NCBI GenBank assembly: GCA_015680685.1
Contig: MNCI01000189.1
Span: forward strand, 152,865 to 216,864
Origin: Gnetum montanum
Taxonomy: Eukaryota; Streptophyta; Gnetopsida; Gnetales; Gnetaceae
Reading direction: 5' to 3'
DNA length: 64,000 bases
Shown piece by piece: positions 1 to 13,207 of this stretch (position 1 is the stretch's first letter; every line of letters starts with the position of its first letter). The translations under genes were made by a program, and so were the position numbers. Under the pieces are notes generated by a model. That model did no database searches. It saw only the letters and a program-made list of their open reading frames with translations, and was not told the DNA's origin.

Positions 1-1242
1 GTATTGTGGTGAGATAGAGTATGGTGGCCTAGTTTGAGAAATAGGATGTTGAACTTGATAAGCATTTGAATTCGAAAAATGTGAAGGGTGCCTCCAATCT
101 AAGGGTGGTTTCCCCCATGATTGGGATTGTTGCCACTGTGGTCTAACACAGTATCTCTATACGAACTCTGGATGTAGCGTGTTTCCCCAATGCTCATATA
201 AATGTGACAAGATTGGGCATTGACCCTTGGGGTGATCGTACAGGCATATGTTGTATTCATATGTATGATTGGTAGTTGAGCGCTTCTTTTCTTTATCCCT
301 TATTTCCAAATGTCTACTATTTTTTCCTGCCTCTTGGGTTGTCAAAACTCTATCTCCAATGTTGTTGATAAATTCTCCACACTTCTGATTCATTCATTCC
401 AACATCTTATTGATCTTTTCCTCGGCTTCTTCTAACGATTTTTGTATTGGCAAAGATGATGTTTCCACCTTGAGATTTGTTGATATCTCCTTGTTATGAT
501 CATGGACCTTTTTTGAGTTAATATTTTGGTCTCGTTGATGTTTTTCAACACTCTTCCATGTAGCTATTTCTCCTTCTTCTTTTGCTACCCACTTAATAAG
601 CTCTTGAATTTGATGGGTTCATAGGTTGTATAGTTGACCTCAGGCATATGTTCCTAAGGTCTCTCTTGTTTCATTACGTAGCCTATCAATAACATGATAC
701 ATTAGCCTTTCCTCAAAAAACCCATGGCCTGGACAGTTGTTTAATAGTGCATAATATCTTTCTAAGGCCATGTCCAAGGGTTCATGTTTTTCTTGTTTCC
801 ATCCTTGGATTTGTTTCCTCAAGGCTGACACTCTTGCATAGGATTGATATTTGTCGTTAAAGACCTCTACCATTGTTGACCAACGTCGTATTGAATTTGG
901 TTTCAACGATCTATACCATACTTTAGCTTGGTCAATGAGTGTCATAGGAAAGAGCTTCAATTTTTGCCAACTATTATCAATCTTATTCCATGTGTAGGCA
1001 TCGTAGAAGGCTAATAAATGTTGATGTGGATCCAAGTCATAGCCTCCTGAAAATTTGGGAAAGTTATTTAAATCAAGCCTGGGTAGTCGGCTCTCTTTAC
1101 ATTGCCTACGTGAGATTCGAACAGCCTCTTGTATTCGCGTTAAGCTTGTAGTGGCCAGTAAGGGTTCATCATCATCGAGTAAGTTAGGCTTTTGTGTATT
1201 GTGATGACGTTGTTTTTGTTCATGCTTATAGGAAACTCCCAC
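1..1242 (-). pseudogene. gag of element D1 (capsid domain plus knuckle-like motif)
   Basis: The segment 1242-640 encodes 200 residues without a stop. It contains the plant retrotransposon gag signature: a PKFSGGYD-type entry, then the AKVWYRSL helix and the QIQGWKQ / LDMALERYYALL region. A stop follows at about 640 and the same protein continues in ORF 393-157, where CLYDHPKGQCP resembles a degenerate zinc knuckle. The homologous stretch in element C (7965-8030) keeps CDLC and HPKGCCP. The product would form the particle that packages element RNA. The stops mean it is no longer functional as one protein. Assignment to the Retrotrans_gag family is by motif reading only. Confidence 0.75.
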
Positions 1243-1450
1243 TTCAGGTTGTATACTCCAATCTTCATCACTATATAGTTCATTGGTTCTCCAATGAACT
1301 TCCTCACTAAGTGTGGCATTATTATCATCTTGTAGGAGAGGCGTTGTTGTGTGTGAATTTATGTGACTTTTTATAATTAATTCTTTCTAAGAGATGTATC
1401 ATTAAGTTCTTTACAGCGACCTTGTATGATATAACTAATCTAGATAACTA

Positions 1451-1475
1451 GCACCATCCCCGGCAACGGTGCCAA
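1451..1475 (-). promoter_or_regulatory. Primer-binding site of element D1
   Basis: Immediately inside the 5' LTR the minus strand reads TTGGCACCGTTGCCGGGGAT, the well-known plant Ty3/gypsy primer-binding site type that pairs with a tRNA 3' end. It fixes the orientation of D1 and the inner LTR border at 1476. A decayed version of the same leader is at 59108-59132 in element E. Confidence 0.85.
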
Positions 1476-2525
1476 TGATGAGTGGTGAGGTACCCTTGCA
1501 CTCAACCATACGAAACGAGCATCGCACACGTGATCCGGTCGAACTCCACAGATGGACTACTTGTGGCACCTAGATAGTTAGCTTTAGGTCGCAGTTTGCT
1601 GTCTTCCCATCTAGACTAGTTTTGCATATGTCACGTATGGTTTAGTCTAGATGAGGTGGATGATGTGTTCCTAATTCTAACGCTACTCCTAATGGCAGTG
1701 GAAAATAATATTAACTAAACTAAGGTAGGAGGAAAAGGATAAGAGAATCTAATCTAGCCTAAGTGTGACGAGCAATAGATTCCTTGATCAACCGTACACA
1801 TCTTGGACTTCGTGCACGACTACCACTGGGACTACCAAGCATAGCTCCTAGGTATGCCACTGGGATTACGAAGCGTAGATCCCAAATACGCCATTGGGTT
1901 ACCAAGCGTAGATCCTNCTGCCACTGGGTTACCAAGCGTAGATCCTGGATATGCCACTAGGCTACCAAGTAGTCACACTTAAATGCTCGTAACCAAGTTG
2001 TACTCGTTCTGCTTCTAGAAGTTTAAGGGTGAGAGACTAATCACGATGAGCAACCGATTCCTTGACTAGCCGTACACATCCATAGATGCTCTTAGTCAAG
2101 TCGTACTCACACCGCGCTATGAAAGCAATAAATAACATTAAATAAATAACAAATAAATACACTATGTGAATGCTGCAATGATGAAGTAATCTCGATCTTT
2201 ATTGCCGGTCATGTGCGTGTCCAAGTACGGCACACTTGAATAAAGACACCGTACAATTACATTCACCACACTGCGGGCAAACACGCGAAAAAATCTAACT
2301 CTGGAGGGATCAAACTGCCAGAGCTTCGCTACTTCTAAACTAGGATCCCCAACAAGGGAGAGCCACATCTTATTTATAGATATGGTGGTGGACTATGATA
2401 TTGCATACGTGATATTGTAGGGAAAGATGTGATATCACGTACGTGATATCGCGGGGGATGCGATATCGCATCAGCTGCGATATCGTGTACGCAATATCAC
2501 AGCCTGTGCGAACCGCGTCTCATCA
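1476..2525 (-). repeat. 5' LTR of element D1
   Basis: The LTR runs from TGATGAG...(minus start at 2525) to ...CACTCATCA (1476). It carries a TATAAATA box on the minus strand (2371-2378) and upstream of it a cluster of GATATC-type palindromes (about 2396-2505). The R/U5 part includes AATAAAG and repeated phrases of the type ccactgggttaccaagcgta. A single N at 1917 lies between two 26-bp near-identical copies (1891-1916, 1921-1946), so the true length may be shorter than shown. Confidence 0.85.
2371..2378 (-). promoter_or_regulatory. TATA box of D1 LTR
   Basis: TATAAATA on the minus strand, preceded by the GATATC palindrome cluster and followed by the region shared with the D4 LTR (AAGTAGCGAAGCTCTGGCAG). 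The same arrangement occurs in D2, D3 and D4. Confidence 0.6.
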
Positions 2526-2869
2526 AAAGATGAGATCGAAACACAAAGTATAAATTATAGAAAAAAAGAATTATGGTAAGAAAATAGAAAATAAGGGTTA
2601 TATCAACAAGAGAGAGAAAATAGTTACATTGACATGAAAAGAATAATAGAAAGATAGCTCTAAAAATGTTAAGTTGTAAGTAAAACACATTGAAGAAAAA
2701 ACATTTCCCCTACCTTGAACGCATAGCAAAGCTTCACCAAGCAAGAGTAGGTTTAAACCTAGAATCACCAAGAGATCTACCATACATACTCATATCTCCA
2801 ATTGGTGATCCATCACAATTCTTAATGTGGTATATTTAATTTGGAATAAATGCTTGATATTACATTTGA
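2526..2869. other. AT-rich flank with no recognisable gene
   Basis: AT-rich sequence between the D1 LTR and the LINE remnant. I see no coding signal or repeat structure beyond the likely target-site copy at its left edge. Confidence 0.5.
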
Positions 2870-5361
2870 AGAATATTCTTTGTCATATTATTTTTTCTCA
2901 AAAAATAGATTTTTTTTCTAGTAGATATATTTTAAATAATGTTATTGCTACTTGGAAAGGTCTTTAGTGGGCAAAGGATGAGAATTAACATATTCTCTTT
3001 ATGGAGCTTGATTATGGAAAGGCTTATGATAACATTACATCGAACTTCATTTTGCAAATCATAACTAAAGTTGATTTTGACCCAAGTCTCTACATATGTT
3101 GAAATTCTTATTCGTAGATACTATTGCTAGAATAACTATTGCATTTAGTATCACTTCTCCATTCTCTATTTATAGGTCATTAAGCCAAGATTGTCCTTTT
3201 CCTTCTTACTTGTTCATTATTGCAGCAGACCTTTTTGCCACCAATTAAATTATGATATTTAGACTAATGTTATCACTAAGGTTCTTCTTTCTACTTGTCA
3301 ACTTTAGCTTCTTAATATGCATTTTGTTGACGACTGTTTCTTGCTTGTTCAAAACACACTTGCTAATCTACATCTTCTCTTGTTTTAGGTGGATGAATAT
3401 TACTCTATTTCTATCTCTGCTATTAATTAGACTAAATCCTCTATTTATAGTTTCAAAGATAATTACTGTTATTTACCTAACAAAAATTGGAGGCTAATCC
3501 AAGATGAAGATATGATTAGGATTTTGGAAATTCCATTGTTTTTAAAGGATCTACTTTAGCTCTTTAGGAGTAAGTGATATTTCGAATTTAGAAGAAAATT
3601 GATAAGTGGAAGATAAAAATCCTTACTCTTATATGTAAGTACCTAGTTTATAAATCTATTTGTGCTTATAATCATGTGTATTATTCTTTGTGTTGGATTT
3701 TCTATCAAGCTACTTAACAAAATTTGGAATGGTTATTTTAGGGTTTCATGTGGTCTTATAAAGATACTAAAAAATGTTTTCACTCGGTTACTTAGGATAT
3801 TGTTACTCTTCTTTAAAAAGAATGGTTTAGATCTTTGAAATTATTTAAAATAGGGGCTTACTTTGGTTGTAAAGTGGTTGTTTTGACATTTGGATGCTTC
3901 TAACATTATTGGAATTCTCCTCCACCTAAGGCTACAACAAGCATTTCCAACAAGAAAGACATGTTGGAAAGTTATACACTTCACTAATTAGATTCTTTCC
4001 CCTCATATGATTATCATTCTTAGATCTCATGTCTTCAAAATGATTTGAAGGGCTTGGCAAGTATTACATAGTTATATAGATCAAACTAATGTCAAGATAA
4101 ATTCTACCTTTCTTTCTAAGCCTTATCCATGGTAATTACTTCTTTCACTTGCTCCTCTTGCTATTATGAATTCTCATGTGGCTACTTGTTGGTTTCAAAA
4201 GGAACTAATTTATTTTAGTTGTTTATGTCTTTTCAAGAAATGGATTTTCTAGGAAATATTTGATAATTTGTATGGGGTATTTACAGGCATGCATCATTGT
4301 TTTGATCAAATTTATAATTTTATTCACCACTATTTCCAGTTGGATGATCCAATTCAAAGTATTTTTCATGGCCTTTGTTGAACTAATGAATTGAAAATTT
4401 TTCCATATAAGGTGCATGTTCCATTTTAACTTTTACACAACTCCTCAATTATTGTCAATCGTTGCAATAAGTTTTGGTACAAATAGGAATCCAAACAATT
4501 TTGAATGCCCACATTCAAGAAAATATGAAAGATTTTTTCTCTACCTCAAATTCAATAGTTTCTTTGATGTCTTCTTCACTAGGGTTTACTTATTGGTAAA
4601 TGTCTTGAACATCTTGGGGTTCATACTTCTGTTTGTCTTCTTTGTGGAGCAATAAATGATTTTTTTCATGTATTTTAACAATGTCATTTTGCTCAGCACA
4701 CTTGGATTGGTGCATGCAAACTTATTCCAAATTGTCAATTATCTCAAGATTTTTTTTTTCTTTGTGCATGTTACTTCAATAGATTTTAGATTTCTTTGGA
4801 ATGTTATCAAGCCTATAGTTCTCTTTTATATTTGGAAGTGTAGATGTAGTATCATTTTTTAAAAATAGAATATTCAAATTTTTATTATCTAAATATTATA
4901 GAGAAATCACAAATCTTCTAGCATGTCCATTTTCAAATTATATCCCAAGCTCCAAAGGTTCATTTAGAGATTAATTCATTGATTCATCTTTTGCAGCCTT
5001 GGTTTAGATTTATGAGTAATAAAGGCTCTAATGCAAGTAACCTTATTCAGCATAATTCTCTACAACAGAGTTCTTCATTTTAATTCTAGCTATCATTTGC
5101 TTCATTTAATTCTTTCTTTATTCTACTTTTTCTATTCATTATAGGTTATCTGTGGTAAGAAGTGAATTTCCAAAAGGATGCTTGTTTCTTTTGTTATTGG
5201 CCTAATTGTAAGGATAAACTCATAAGTAGGTATTCCCAAATTCATTGAGTCTTTCCTTTTGTGTTATTTCTATTTGTTCTATTTGATGCTACTTATGTAT
5301 TTTTTTTTATCCTTTCTATGTAGTTTTTCAGATGCTACATGTACGTTTATTGCTCTACTTT
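2870..5361 (+). mobile_element. Decayed LINE (L1-type) reverse transcriptase remnant
   Basis: Broken reading frames on the plus strand keep L1-type RT landmarks. Around 2940-3060 a stretch reads NNVIATWKGL then FMELDYGKAYDNIT (the ELDY-KAYD motif). Around 3165-3240 SIYRSLSQDCPFPSYLF corresponds to the RQGCPLSPYLF motif followed by IIAADLF. Around 4600-4700 CLLCGAINDFFHVF resembles the zf-RVT cysteine/histidine domain found after RT. Many stops and frameshifts show an old copy. Its right side is cut by the left LTR of element C. I could not place the 5' end or a poly(A) tail. Confidence 0.65.
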
Positions 5362-6072
5362 TCATGAATCATCATTTAGGTCCATCAACAAGGTTGTGTC
5401 GACACATCTCCATTGACGAGTACCTATCAATGCATCCATGTCAACATGTATCCATCCATGTATGAGAAGATGCTTCAACACATATGCATCAATGGAATTT
5501 CTCTGTCTACCTATATATATGTATCTTAACAAAGTTCTTGCATTTTGCTTTTCCAATATTTTCTAAGTGCCCGTAGTAGGAATTAAGAAGTGTATAGATC
5601 CTTATTTGAACACTAATGTACCTAGACACCTCAGTGTAACAACAATAAATATGGGCTTCTTGATAAACCTTGTAGCATTTGAAATTAGCTTAATATTTAC
5701 CTTAATGCACTTTAATCTTAATGCAATTTACTTTCATGTACTTAGCTAATTAATTAAATGCAACTAATTAATACACATAAGTACGATCATGTCGAGCATA
5801 TGTTAACGCTTGGTAATCCTAGTAATGCTTGCACTTGGTAACCTAGTAGCATTATGACATGTTCAAGATGTGTATAGCAGGTGGGATTGGCTACTTATGC
5901 TAGGAGTTAGCTTAAGGCACTAGATAGTTATTAGATTAATTAGCATTTAATCACTTTATTTTATGCTTAGGATAAAATAGATAAAAATATAAAATTATAA
6001 AAATCATGTGCCTCAATTACACTTAACCATACTATTGTACATCCACAAGTGAAACTAAGAAGACAACGATCA
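5362..6072 (+). repeat. 5' LTR of element C
   Basis: Aligns by eye with 50053-50774 over most of its length, including aagttcttg, TTCTAAGTGCCC, the AATAAA-containing caacaataaa and the ending CAACGATCA. The first base pair TG has become TC. About 45 bp present in the right copy around its TATA region are missing here. No clear primer-binding site follows; 6073-6660 is an untranslated leader without features I recognise. Confidence 0.75.
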
Positions 6073-6659
6073 CATCTTTAGGTTCACTACCTAGGATAAG
6101 GTGCATTTAGAGAGCTAAAGTCTATAGAATTGCTAAGTGAATGCTAGTGATTCCTATGGTTGGACATAGGGACTACTTACTACTCATCATTAACGTTGTT
6201 ACCAGGGATGTTGTAATGAACCATAAAGTCAAAATCATTAAGACAAATAGTAATAACATACATACACTATATTTTTTAAGAACTAACATGGCTTCTTCTC
6301 ATAGGGGAGACTCTCTAGCACTGTTCGTAAGCAAACCTAATCAGCAACAATAAGAAGATCATAAGATGCCAATGCACCAATAGTTTAAGATAGTCTATAC
6401 TCATCCAAATGAGTATACTCCAAACTTCATCTTTATCCTACATTAGGGTGACTAGCTACAATGAAGGAATATGAAAGAAAACATCGTGTTGATCTATTCC
6501 TACAGTGAAGGACCCTACCCACTTATTCCTGCAAATACACAAAGAAGGGAAGGACTTCTTTCTAGGGAGATCTCAATACATTGATTCTTCTCCTCTCTTT
6601 GATGAGGAGGCTCTTAACTAGTGGATACAATCCATTGTAACCAACCCTAGTTTTGGAAT

Positions 6660-8640
6660 AATGGATCCCACGATTAGAGATCCTTGAAAGGGGACGACCA
6701 AGACAGGAATCAAGACAAGCACCAAGACAAGGACAAACATGGTGATCATGGTAGGGACTAGAGAAGAGGGAGTAGCAGGCACTATTCTAGTGCAGGCTCT
6801 CCTTCCTCTTCACCTTCATCATCCTCATTGTCTTCCTGGTCCAACTCTGACCAAAGCTATAGTGGTAACAAATATCATGATGGAGGTGATCAATGGAATA
6901 ATGATGATTGCAGATCCCATTGAAATAGTAGGGACCATAGGCATGAGCAATTAAGGGAGGTCCACCACTAAGAGAGAAGGGATAATAGAGCTCATCATAG
7001 ACATCATGGTCATGATAGGAACAATAGGAAATGCTATGACTATGATGAGCCTCTACTTGCTATAAGAAACATGCTTAACATTGTGGAGGTGGTTAGAATA
7101 CTGATAAGGCACATGAAAGCTAACTGCATCAAACGATTGGACATGAGTAATATCCCTAAATTCGAAGGGGGATATGATGCTAATCCAAAAATAATATCCA
7201 AGCCTTTCAAGATGCTTGTACCTTACAAAATGTAGAAAATGAATGGTAAAAATTAAAGCTATTTTCCAAGACACTCATCAAGAAATTTGAATGTTGATAC
7301 CTTTTCTTTGAATTGGAATCAATACAATGGTGAAGTACAATGCTTGAATTATTTTATGACAAATATTAGATGTACTTCAGAGTGTCTAACCTAAGAATGA
7401 AAATCCAGGGATGGAAACAAGGCACACATGAGTCCTTGGATGCAACCATGGGTAGTCAATACTCTTTGTTGCACCGATGCCTAGGCCATGGCTATTCTTA
7501 GAGGGAGTAGCTATGCCATATCATAAATGGACTCTAAATAAAATTGAAGAGAACTCTTGGGGCCTATGCCCAAGGGATGCTTTTAGCACTAAGGATCCAT
7601 CAAATCCAAAGGCTAATTAAGAAACTAGCCAAGGAAGAAGGCAAGCTATGAAAGAGGGAAAGTGCAAAAGAGTACAACCAAGATCCTTCCATTCACAAAA
7701 GGAAGGTCCAGTTTTATGATAATGAGGAGGCAGCACTTGGTGAATTTGTGTAATGAAAATCCTTTCCAATTTAGAAACCTATCTCCAAAATATTGGCCAA
7801 GTTTGATAAAATCTAGAACTCCTTAAATGAAAATTTTCAAACTACTCTAAGAATTGCTAAGGAGAATAGAGAATAAGGTAGTGATCATGATAGAAGAAAT
7901 AAGAAGAAAGTTGAATGTGCCCATCAAAAGGATAAGGAAAAAGTTGATGCAGTCAAAGATGATGATGGGTGTGACCTTTGCTAGTATGAACATCCTAAGG
8001 GATGTTGTCCAATTGTGGCACACTTGTAAGAATCTAGGGTGTATGCATTGAATTGTAGATTGGCCAAATGGCAAGCACCCAAGAGGTTGCCTTATTCTCA
8101 ATGCAACTATTGGCAACTCCACAAGTAAGGCTATTATCCAAGTGAAGTGCCACATCAACCTCATGATCAATACCAATAGTGGAAACATCCATATTTGTGG
8201 GGGATGTCACTTCCAAGGCAAAAGTACCCTTACTACCAACCAAATCCATATGGGTACTATGTTCAGCAACCCATTTCTCCATGTAACTCTTCTATCCATT
8301 CTTCCTTCCAACACCATTACTACCCTCCTAAGTATTATAGAGCACCATCTCCGAGGGGGAGTCCCCATTTCCTTATTACTCTCCTCATCCTTCCACTTCT
8401 GCACCTCCTTCCTCAATTTCTTTACCACCTACTCCATCTATGCAAGGAGAAATACTAGCCCAACCATAGTAGAGAAACATCACAAGGGCTATGAACTTAT
8501 ACCTGGCTTCTTAGTCAATTGGTTCTAATACTAAACCTTGAAAAAGATCCTTTTTCAAAACCAACAATCCTACTAAGCCCTTATAGACACCTATGGTTTC
8601 TGACCCTACTTCTCCTACCTCCTCCACAATATCCTTCGAG
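6660..8640 (+). pseudogene. gag of element C
   Basis: Several frames on the plus strand together match the D1 gag. At about 7030-7170 YDYDEPLLAIRN leads to IPKFEGGYDANP (D1: DDDEPLLAT and FPKFSGGYD). At 7390-7470 there is a KIQGWKQGTHESLDAT equivalent. At 7965-8030 a knuckle region reads CDLC...HPKGCCPIVAHL. It is followed by a Pro/Tyr/Gln-rich linker (8210-8330, PYYQPNPYGYYVQQP). Frame changes and stops break it repeatedly. The leader between 6073 and 6660 shows nothing coding. Confidence 0.65.
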
Positions 8641-8844
8641 AACCCTTCAAACCAAACTCCTCCCAAAGTATGCACTCTAATGTTGACCCATGTAGTCACT
8701 CATTGGATCAAGGCCAAACACCTTCCCAAGAAGAGATCTGATCCTTGGAGTCCCTTCATCTATTTTCAAATCATCTATAATGAACCTTACAACACTCTTT
8801 GGACTCAGGTTCTAGTGTTAATTTGAACACATAAGAAATGTACA

Positions 8845-9080
8845 AAGCTTAGAACTTGCATCCACTCAAAAAGAGCAACATTCACTTAGAGTTAGCAAAT
8901 CAGTCTATCACTGTCCCCTTGGAATTTGTGGATGACATTGTGACCACTATATGTGGATGGTCCTATCTTACTAACTTCTTGGTGATTTAGGTGAACAACT
9001 ACAATGGGGACATCCCTATCATAATGGAAAGAGCATGGCAAATTATAATTGATGCATGGCTAGGGATTTGAGACCTATCC
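8845..9080 (+). pseudogene. Retropepsin-like protease region of element C
   Basis: A stretch reading HLELANQSITVPLEFVDDI, then NNYNGDIPIIMERAW, has the layout of the Athila protease domain (LQLADRS-like entry, then IPIILGRP-like flap region). Catalytic DTG cannot be identified with certainty in this decayed copy. Assignment rests on position between gag and RT and on these short resemblances. Confidence 0.45.
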
Positions 9081-9659
9081 TTAAAAATCTCCAAGGAGAA
9101 CAAATTTGGAAAAATTGAGAAGAAGCACATCCCATGCATCATGTACAGTAACATAGGATTTCACTGCATACAAAAGTTATGGACTAGAAAAAGCACAACA
9201 CTCATAGCATGTAGGCAGTGTGCAAATGTCGCAAATATTTAAAGGTGCCTATACATAGTAGCCACAAAATAGGAGGGCACCTAGTGGCTAATAGTTAAAG
9301 CAAAATGTAACTCAACATTGTACATGGAACCAACTAGGAGCCTCATGAGCTCTTATGTAGACAACATGGACAAACTGAAGTAAGGCCATCACCAAATTTT
9401 CAACGAACAAGGTGAAATCATTTAGGGAGCATTGAAAATCCTTAAAACATTTAAGTAATAGCTCCTTCAGTTGAAAACTCTACCAACTGGGATGGAATAT
9501 TTCATTCTGAATAATGACAAGTCAGTCATCATTAATGTCAATCTTGCTCCTTTGCAGAAATAGAAGCTATTGGAAATTGTCAACAAATGGGCAACAACCT
9601 TCTCTTTGTCATATCATGAACTCACTAGAATCGATCCAAGGATATGCCAGCATAGGATC

Positions 9660-10935
9660 TATATAGACTCCTCTATAAAACCAAAGAGGTAGCTATAGAG
9701 GAGATTGAACCTTAAGCTCAAACAGATCGTCAAGGAGGAGATTAAGCAACTCCTCAAGGCAAGCTTCATCTATCCCATTGTGAATAGTGAGTGGATTAGC
9801 CCACTTGTAATTGTGCCAAAGAAATGTGAGAAATGGAGGATTTGCATAGATTTCAAGTTGTTGAATATGCCAACCTAAAAATGTCACTTTTATTTGTCAT
9901 TTGTGAATCAAGTGTTGGACACCATCATAGGGCATTACTACTATAGCTTTCTAGACAGTTATAGCAACTATAACCAAATCTAGATTACACTAGAGGATCA
10001 AGCCAAAACAACATTCACAAGTCCCTAAGGAACTTTTGCATATAGGAATATGCCCTTTGTCCCTTGCAATATGCCTACTACTTTTTGATGCTCGGTCCTC
10101 AGCATCTTTTAATAGTAGATCAATAGCAAGGTGGAAGTCTTCATGGATGACTTCTCCACCTATGGAGCTATGTTTGAGCAAGCCTTAGAATATCTTGAGA
10201 AAGTGCTAAAAAGGTGTATGGAGACTAACCTTAGGCTTAACTAGAAGAAAAGCCATTTGATGGTCTAAGAAGACACTGTATTAGGGCACCAAATTTCACA
10301 GAAAGGGATTGAGGTAGATCCTAAAAAAGTAAGGGTTATCCAAGAAATAACCTAACAGCTAGAAATTTTTAAAAACATATGGTCATTCCTTTGTCATATT
10401 GGTTATTATCGATGTTTCATCGAGAACTTTTCTAAGATTGCAAAATCATTGATAGAGCTTACAAAGAAGGATGTTCCATTTGTCTACACCAAGGAATGCT
10501 AGCATGCATTCTAGCACCTCAAGCAAAATTTCATAGAAACACCAATCCTATGAGCATCTAATTGGTCTGGACCCTTCCAAATCATAATAGATGCATCTAA
10601 CTATGCATTGGAAGCTATGCTAATATAGTTGGACTATCAAAAATGTCCCTATTACATCAATTGTACCAATAGGAGCATTGTGGGTGCATAGTTGAACTAC
10701 ACCACCATTGAAAAAGAATTCATGATAGTGGTGTATGCTTTGGAGAAATTTAGGAACCATGTGCTTAGATACAAAGTGTTTTTGCACATAGACCATGGTG
10801 CCATTAGGTTCCTCATGAACAAGCCAATAATACGTCCCCATGTCATATAATGGCTAGTGATCTTGGAAGATTTTGATCTTATGATGATGGACAAAAAGGA
10901 AACCAAGAACATGGTAGCTGACCACTTGTCTCGAT
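9660..10935 (+). pseudogene. Reverse transcriptase and RNase H of element C (Athila type)
   Basis: Plus-strand translation with internal stops shows the RT order: LKQIVKEEIKQLLKASFIYP, SEWISPLVIVPKK, WRICIDFKLLN, SFLDSYSNYNQI, then VFMDDFSTYG (the YxDD-type motif in its Athila form FMDD), LEKVLKRC and VLGHQISQKGIEVDPKK. RNase H follows: IIIDASNYALEA, then YTTIEKEFMIVVYALEKFR and FLHIDHGAIRFLM. The segment ends with ADHLSRL, the usual end of the RH domain before integrase. Stops are mostly TAG or TGA in place of likely CAG, CGA or TGG. These motifs are typical of the Athila branch, distinct from the Tat-type elements A and B. Confidence 0.8.
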
Positions 10936-11690
10936 TACGATGGAATACTAAGGAGGAGGGAAGCCCACTTTCAAACTAATTTTTGGATGAACTCCTCTTT
11001 GCTAGTGTTATAAATGAACAAGCTTCCAAGGAGATCAACTAGTACCAGAACATCCTATCCTATCTAGTCACTCAAAAGCTACCATAGGAGTGGGACCATA
11101 AGAAGAAACAATAATTTCTTCACTACGCTAAATTCTTCATGGAGATCAATAGTAATCTTTACAAGGTTTGCATGGATGGCCTAGTACGATGGTGTGTCCT
11201 TAATGGGAATCAACTCAAAGTCCTCCAAGATGCACATGAGGACTCTTATGAGGGCCACTATGCTAGGAGGTAAATAATCATTAAGATCTTCATGGTAGGA
11301 TACTATTGGCCAACACTTTCAAGCATGCCCATCACTTTGTCTGCTCTTGCGATGCCAACATGATGGAGGGATGACTACTCATATGGAAGGACTAGCTAGT
11401 GGTTCTATCATATAATGAAGTGCACAAGGAATACAACAAACAATGACATGACCTTAGGATAAGAAAGGTGAAATTCCAACTGGGATAAGATGCTCTATTG
11501 GAATCCCATCCACATACCTCAACGCACTAAGTTCCAAACATTATGGGAGGGTCCTTATATCATCTATGAAACTTTTTCATTTGGGGTCATGCTAATTTAC
11601 CAACCTGAAAGCCCAAAAAAGAAACTATTAGTCAACACATAACAAATAAAGCCTTTCCTAGAACCCAAAATAATCAGTAGCACCAATACC
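10936..11690 (+). pseudogene. Integrase of element C with catalytic core deleted
   Basis: The N-terminal part is visible (VLQDAHEDSYEGHYARR, then GYYWPTL, as in the HHCC zinc-binding region). The sequence then passes almost directly, at about 11390-11410, into the C-terminal part (YNEVHKEYNKQ, KFQTLWEGPYIIYE, QIKPFLEP). The DDE catalytic core of about 150 residues that normally lies between is missing. An internal deletion explains this better than point decay. Confidence 0.65.
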
Positions 11691-13207
11691 TCAACAGATG
11701 GTCATGCATGCTCAATATTTTGGATCTCCTCCTTCCAACTCAATTGTAAGAGAGATGGTCATCCATGCTGAAATCAATTAATGTGGCTCTTTGTTTTCTT
11801 TATCTTTTTTTTACATCATTTTTAGTACATTTTTCTCTTTCTTTAGTATTTTATAAATTTTTTTATATTTTTCCTCATTTGATTTGTGTTTTTATTATGA
11901 TTTTCTTTTCTTTCCTTATTGCCACCAAGATTTGGTGTAACTATAGCTACCAATTGATGGTGGTTTGTACTTTACATTGTTATTTAATTATAAATGTATA
12001 GATTTGATTTTTGAATTTTGACATTCATGAATGAGACATTAATTCTTTTCTTGTTAACAAGCAATGAGTCCATGTCATCCACCGATCCACAAAACTTTAT
12101 GGTGTCCCTTTGTTTTGGAAGTATGAGGTTCGTTCTTAAAAATAACTTATAATAAAATTTTGACCTTGGTAGTTTCCAAACTTGGGATGAATTAAAAGGA
12201 TAGATAAGGGTGTGACTTTAGGGGGATTTGATACCTTTTGTACTTCTCTACCCTTTGGGGTGCATCAGTATCTCCACATATCCTTTGCTATTGCCATGTC
12301 AACCAATAATATGAAGCTAAGTATTTACATTGTGTGGTTCCCATTTGAAAATAAAAAATAATGGGAATTCAAAGGACACCCATTAGACTTAATAATGAGC
12401 TACAAGCATTGGTTATGGGGTTGGAAAGACATGTTACCTATGCTTGAAGGCATTCCCCCCCCCCCCCTTCCCTCTAACTGAGGCCCTTTTCACTTCCTAC
12501 TTCTCTTTTCTTCTCTCTTGGGAATGATGATTGGTCTATGGGTATAGTCTTGTACCTTGGGGGTGGAATGGTCTAAATGTGTCAACGTGAAGTCACTGGA
12601 AGTGGTTGGTCTTAATTTGGACTAAGGATGGATGTTATTAAGTTATATTAACCACATACTTCACAAGGGACTTCATGTGACCATGATAAGAAACTCCATT
12701 CCATACACTCTCATCCATATATTCTCTCCATCAATCCCCTCATGGCCTTTTCTCATAATTATTTTAATGTCTTTATTTGGATACAGTTAAAATTTTTGGT
12801 GGTTTCCTTGGTGATTCGGTTCTTATCTTACTACAACCATTAATCAAACATGGGGTCCACAAACTCCTTAGTTTGAGGGTATGCAAGGGCATTAAGGACA
12901 TGAGCCTACTATGGGGAGGACCCACTTACATACCCCTTAGTTGGGAAGGCTATGTTCCTTATCCCTTAGAAGTTTTTTCTTGAAAACCTTAGAAGTTTAA
13001 CTAATAAAATAATATTAAAATCACTAATTCATGAGAGTTTAACCTTCCCAACAAATGTTGGTAGCCATCTAAGAAAAATAATATTAAAATAATCAATATG
13101 CCATAATCACAACATAGCCAAAGTGTAACTGATCTAAAGAGACAAGGTATCAAAATGTTCTAAGTTACACGTCAAATGCTAATCCTTGGTCATGTTATGA
13201 TTATAAA
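11691..13207. other. Non-coding interior of element C
   Basis: Between the integrase remnant and the extra ORF I see no domain. The stretch contains a run of about 13 C residues (12457-12469) and AT-rich tracts. Long spacers in this position are usual in Athila elements. Confidence 0.5.

Larger units (their letters stand above)
1..2525 (-). mobile_element. Athila-like Ty3/gypsy element D1, 5' part, runs off left edge
   Basis: On the minus strand the order is LTR (2525-1476), a primer-binding site directly inside it, then a gag ORF heading towards position 1. This is the 5' end of an LTR retrotransposon whose pol lies outside the window. The LTR family (TGATGA...CATCA ends with GATATC-rich U3) recurs at 48687, 52321, 54543 and 56394. 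The gag resembles those of element C (about 7.0 kb) and element E (about 58 kb), which supports one Athila-like group. Five bases beyond the LTR (2526-2530, aaaga) would be the target-site duplication; its partner is not in view. Confidence 0.8.

Noticed and set aside
2162-2368. 68-codon minus-strand frame with a hydrophobic stretch
   Set aside because: Lies in the D1 LTR R/U5 region, which is non-coding in the family.
8142-8528. Plus-strand 128-codon frame in element C
   Set aside because: Overlaps the Pro/Tyr-rich gag linker in another frame; composition-driven.
12457-12469. Run of C residues
   Set aside because: A simple homopolymer in non-coding element C sequence; no structure around it.
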